Source: Monosiga brevicollis MX1
Lineage: Eukaryota; Opisthokonta; Choanoflagellata; Craspedida; Salpingoecidae
Direction of reading: 5' to 3'
Assembly (NCBI RefSeq): GCF_000002865.3
Contig: NW_001865041.1
Span: forward strand, 1,347,850-1,411,849
DNA length: 64,000 nucleotides
Shown: one piece after another, positions 59,534 through 64,000 of the stretch
Layout: each line of letters starts with the position of its first letter
Position numbering within the stretch: position 1 is the first letter of the stretch
The notes under the pieces: model-generated
The model's input: only the letters and a program-made list of their open reading frames with translations
Told to the model about the DNA's origin: nothing
Databases searched by the model: none
Made by a program: the position numbers and the translations under genes

Positions 59534-59561
59534 CAAATCTTGCGCGGACGTGTATTTTGAT

Positions 59562-59566
<5 letters not shown>

Positions 59567-59636
<70 letters not shown>
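59567..59636. repeat. (TG)n microsatellite, ~35 copies
   Basis: Dinucleotide tract in the short spacer (59534-59776) directly upstream of the Tudor-like gene, followed by a GCATGCATGCAT run. Confidence 0.95.
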
Positions 59637-59637
<1 letters not shown>

Positions 59638-59776
59638 ATGCATGCATCTAGCATTCGATTTCTTTTGTTCAACTTTTGATGTGATGAGGTTTTTGGTTTT
59701 TTTTTTGTCGATGTCTGTCTCTCATTCTGGGTTCTCTAAAATAATCCCAAGCATCGGGCTACCGTGGCCTCGCATC

Positions 59777-61300
59777 TCAGAACAGAGGAACGGTCCGTTG
59801 TGCGAGGGCTTGCCGGCAAGCCAAGCTGATCTTGCGAAGATGGCCCGGTGCAACCTCTTGTTGTTGCATCCATAAGAGTCTTTCTGCCAATCTGGTTGAA
59901 GCGTTTGGCGCTTGGATGAGTGCACACAGGTACTCGACAGCGTGCTCACGAGGGTGAGGCTGCACATACGATTCGAGATGTCGAACATCGGCCAGTTCGC
60001 GGTCCTTGAGGTAATGACATAGCTGCTCAGTGCGCATACCCTATCGGGCGTGCCAACACACAAAGGAACGAGATCAGATATCCTGGACTTTGGTGGTAGG
60101 TAACCCGGGCGTAATGAGCGGCCGAGCCCATTGGCAGGATTTACGCGAAGCACGGCAACGGTACACGAATGATCGCTGGTCAGTTCTGGCAAGACAAGAA
60201 CGGGGATTCGATCAGCTGCATGAGACTGCGGAAGCGAATTCAAGACGAACAAAGAGTGTACAGGACATGCGGGATCTCACCCCTGAGGTGGCTCTTTAGG
60301 CCCTGCAGTAGGCTCTCAGCTGTATCCGGTGTCGTCATGTGATTTGCACCATTGGCCGTGGAAGAAGTCACCTGGGAAAGGGGGGGTTACCCGATGGCCG
60401 AAAAACGTATGACATCATGAAATTGAGGGCAGCCATCAGCCTCGGTGCAAGCAGGGGCGCAGGCTTGCCGACTTGGCAGGACAATCGCCAACCTCGCCAG
60501 ACTTGTCGGCCATACTAGAGTCACTCGTTGTCACTTTGGCTGGCTCTGCAATCATGACGGACGAGTCCACCACGGGCGTTGGCACGGAGAGCATGGTAGG
60601 CACCTCGGTGGTCTCAGTGGCAGCTGTGACATGCGGGGTTTCAGAGAAGGATGGTGCGCTCTCGCAAGGCGTGGCAGCTCCATCTCGCAGCAGCATCACC
60701 TCGCCCTACACCCACGACCGAGGGGTGAGCGCGAGGCAGAAAGATGGTAATGTCCGAGGCTTCCTGACGCAGCCGTATGCGGGCGGCGCCCAGCGGGGCC
60801 ACATCACTGTATCGTGGCCAACCAGGTGTGTTTGGGCTGTAAAAGCCACATGAGCAAGCTCAGATAAGAAAGGCCAACCTGTAAAGCACGGCGCATGCGT
60901 TCTGCGCCTTCGTTGTCAAAGGCTGCCTGCGCGGCCATGACCAGCTTCTTCCAGTGTCCGGGCGGTGCTGACGCTATTCAAAAGAAAAGGGGGCTCATGA
61001 GGTATGGCATAGAGAGGTGGGGATGCAAGTGCAACCACCAGAGTGTCCCCCGTGTGATCCTTGAGGAATTTTTCGGAAAAACGGCCCAAACCTGGTCGAG
61101 GGGAGAAGATGATGCATTTGGCCGTGTGCGAGCTCATCTCTTGCTGGAGCTTGGCCAAGGGTAGCTTGGCCGCCTAGCAAGATGCCAGAAGTCGTAAGAA
61201 CCTGAGACATGGCCTTTGAATCCTGGGTTTTTTGGCATGTGCCCACCTTGTCCAAAAGCTCTGCCGTTTCTTGCAGGCTAAGGATGGCCAGATCCGCCAT
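59777..61300 (-). CDS. Unrecognised protein (incomplete exon model)
   Basis: First three exons are in phase: 61300-61247, 61173-61092 and 60973-60879 ('MADLAILSLQETAELLDK', 'AKLQQEMSSHTAKCIIFSPR', 'HWKKLVMAAQAAFDNEGAER'). The last exon starts near 60035 and ends at 59777 ('YLKDRELADVRHLESYVQ', 'HAVEYLCALIQAPNASTRLA', 'RKISLACRQALAQRTVPLF', stop). Between them lie coding-like pieces, among them 'EASDITIFLPRAHPSVVGVG', a Thr/Val/Pro/Ser-rich segment and 'PDTAESLLQGLKSHLRG', whose joins I could not fix. The protein is alpha-helical at both ends. No family recognised. It is divergent from HINT1. Confidence 0.5.
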
Positions 61301-62162
61301 AGTGGTGATGGTCAGCTCGCTCCACAAGGCGGGGCCGTACCGCCAGCCTCGCCACACTCTCACCAGGCGGGCCTGGCTAGGTAACGCAGCGACCCAAATC
61401 AAAAGCTGCCAAATCGCCCCCCACCCAGCAAAGGCACTGGCACTGGCTACCCCTCCTCCCAACCAAAGGCAAGGACGAGGGCGAGGACGAGAACGAGAAT
61501 GAGGGCGAGGGAAGACCGCACGCAAGTTTGATCTCTCTCAAACTCTCTCTCAAACTCTCTCTCAAACTCTACTTCTCTCTCAAACCCTCTCTCTCCTTCA
61601 ACTTCTCTCTCTCAAAAACTCTCTCAGACTCTCGCTCAAACTATCTCTCAAACTCTCTCTCAAACACTCGCTCAAACTATCTCTCAAACTCCCTCAGCTT
61701 CAACTTCTCTCTCTCAAAACTCTCTCTCTCTCTCAAAACTCTCTCTTTCTCTTTCTCAAACCCACACACACACTCTCTCTCTCTCTCTCTGTCTCTCTCT
61801 AGCACTGTTGTAAATTTTTTTTTTGGTTGTTGTTGACAGTGGTGTTTTGGTGAGTTGACGGCCCGTCCCCCCATCTTCCCATCTCAGTGTCAGTGAGGGA
61901 ATGGCGAGGGCGGCGGGCGCTGAGAGGAGGCAGGGACTTCAAGTCAAGGCAGGGATCTGCTGGAGCCATGTGCTCCTCTCGTGACTGGAGACCCCTCGGG
62001 AAGACAACGACGATGTAGGTTCTTCAATAGGGCTCCAACTGACCTCGACGTCGCTCAACCCGACGATAGGCTTCCCTGCCAATGTTGCGACAGCTGGCTC
62101 GACGTGTTGGACAACAATCGTTGTGTGCACGTAACCTCGTGCCCCGTGCCACCACCCGCACC
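61301..62162. other. Divergent intergenic region with CT-rich repeats
   Basis: Head-to-head spacer of 862 bp upstream of HINT1, dominated by the tandem CTCTCTCAAA-type tract. Confidence 0.55.
61527..61800 (+). repeat. Degenerate (CTCTCTCAAA)n pyrimidine-rich array
   Basis: About 270 bp built from variants of CTCTCTCAAACT, grading into pure (CT)n at its right end. It is similar in base make-up to the tract before SUCLA2. Confidence 0.9.
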
Positions 62163-62847
<685 letters not shown>

Positions 62848-63061
62848 ACCTGGTCCCTCCACAGTTCTGAAGCTCTGCGTTTTGTACATGAATCGACACC
62901 GCTCACGCAGTGGCGTCAAAGGGCCAGCATTCAAATAGAAGCAACATCTCTCCTTTGGTCAACAATTGAGTGGCCGGACGTCCCCCAGCATGTTTTCAAC
63001 AACTGGGCCTCAGCCACAAAAGAGCATTTCATTTATTCGCGCAATTCGAGTAGCACTTGAA

Positions 63062-64000
63062 TTAAACAGGCGGCTCAGCCGCGTCGGCACTTGGGCGTTC
63101 TTCCCTGCTGACTTTCCCACTAGCCACGGAGGAGGCCATGTCGACAGGCCATCGCTCACGGTGCATGCCTGGTCGAGCACGGTCCCCCGTCTGTACGAGC
63201 AAGCGATAGCAAGAGGCATAGTCGACGGACGTGTCGACGGGGGTTGGCGTTGCAGGCCCGCTTTTCGTGCCCAGACACTGCCGACCCGCAAAGGCAGCCA
63301 GGAACTGATTGGTGTGGTCTAGGACCTCGCCACCAGCATGATGCAGGTCGGCGATGCGATGCGGTACGAGTCCGGCAAAGGGGTTGGCCTGCACGGGTAG
63401 GACAAATCGGGCATCCCCCTTGCGCAAGGCGTCATGCTGTGCCGTGATGCATCGACGATATCGGCCCGTCACGAGCGTGGGTACGCCATGGTCCAAAAGA
63501 TGTGTGATGGTGTCTGTCACGTAGTCTTCGCTTCCTTGTTCCCACGGCCCGAAAAGTCGCGAATCAAAGGCAACCGCCAGCTATCAAGAAATAGAAAAGG
63601 GGGGAAACAAAGCAGCCAGCCACACACAAGCCCATTTTTTTGGGGGGTGAGGCATTCGACTTGTAAGAGTCCATAAGATCCGCACCCCAACATGAAGACG
63701 CCCTCAGTACGCACATGCGGGGTTTTGCCGCCAGGATAATCATTGCGCCAGGCCTCTTGAAACTCGGGATAGGTTCCAGGATAGACGGCAAAGGTCAGCT
63801 TGCGACTCAAGTGCAGGCAGGTGTCGCACACCAGCTCTTCTGTCGCGATCATCTGTCGGCGCAGGTAAAAAGTCAATCAGCTGTCATGAGACCTATTCCA
63901 GAGGCTGGAAGCGACCCTAACTTTTTTGACAGGTGAGTCAACCCCATCCAAGAATAGCGAGCGGCCACATACATCAATGTCGCATTTCAAATCACGACCA
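63062..64000 (-). CDS. MSS51-like protein, C-terminal part (runs off window)
   Basis: Two in-phase exons are clear: 63852-63715 and 63580-63062 (stop at 63062). They join as 'VCDTCLHLSRKLTFAVYPGT'..'GGKTPH' then 'LAVAFDSRLFGPWEQGSEDY'. An upstream exon probably lies at about 63905-64000 and the gene continues past the edge. 'HLLDHGVPTLVTGRYRR' and 'VLPVQANPFAGLVPHRIADL' match the C-terminal domain found in MSS51/MYND-type proteins, where a 'gvPtlvTsY' strand and an 'NPF' turn occur. Yeast MSS51 controls COX1 translation. The MYND finger would be off-window, so the assignment rests on the C-terminal domain only. The last ~80 residues are low-complexity. Confidence 0.55.

Overview
This is intron-rich nuclear DNA from a unicellular eukaryote. 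Genes have up to 18 exons with canonical GT..AG introns, mostly 70-200 bp. Intergenic spacers are short (about 100-1200 bp), coding sequence is GC-rich, and long (CA)n/(GT)n tracts are common. The gene set includes cullin-4, roadblock dynein light chain, LIV-1 zinc transporter, succinyl-CoA ligase beta, eIF5B, UTP14 and NOM1, plus CAP-Gly, FYVE, F-box and ricin-like domains. This fits a choanoflagellate; a Monosiga-like genome is my best guess, inferred from gene style and not from a database match. I found no rRNA, no tRNA, no CRISPR array and no recognisable transposon or virus-derived element.

Layout: end of a kelch-like gene (+, to 1302); DNRLRE-type membrane-anchored surface protein (-, 1523-2559); intronless class B J-protein (+, 3782-4930); nicotinamide riboside kinase (+, 5421-6382); cullin-4 (-, 6879-11106); succinyl-CoA ligase beta (+, 12222-15206); ZIP zinc transporter (-, 15802-19074); a CAP-Gly/FYVE/helical-repeat protein (+, 20051-24776); GH27 alpha-galactosidase with an internal ricin-like module (-, 24884-27940); MFSD3-like transporter (+, 28447-30298); NOM1 (+, 30535-35219); UTP14 (+, 35722-40492); eIF5B (-, 41040-45448); roadblock dynein light chain (+, 46379-47092); ARM-like/TPR protein (-, 47523-50164); F-box/LRR protein (-, 50390-52169), perhaps joined to upstream exons at 52200-54104; SCP2/archaeal-type thiolase (-, 54418-56650); a Tudor-like protein (-, 56987-59533); an unrecognised protein (-, 59777-61300); HINT1 (+, 62163-62847); and the C-terminus of an MSS51-like protein running off the right edge (-, 63062 to the end).

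I built exon models by hand from splice sites. An exon chain was accepted only when donor and acceptor phases matched and the joined protein aligned with the remembered family sequence. For cullin-4, SUCLA2, ZIP, CAP-Gly/FYVE, GH27, MFSD3, NOM1, UTP14, eIF5B, DYNLRB, thiolase and HINT1 the whole chain is in phase. The models at 192-1302, 52200-54104 and 59777-61300 are incomplete.

Functional themes: three neighbours (NOM1, UTP14, eIF5B) all serve 40S subunit maturation or subunit joining. Several others serve membrane traffic and cytoskeleton, ubiquitin ligases (cullin-4, F-box) and core metabolism. The most novel-looking item is the CAP-Gly + FYVE + helical-repeat protein, which would physically link microtubules to PI3P membranes. 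The internal lectin module in the alpha-galactosidase and the ARM-then-TPR and F-box/LRR proteins are also worth attention.
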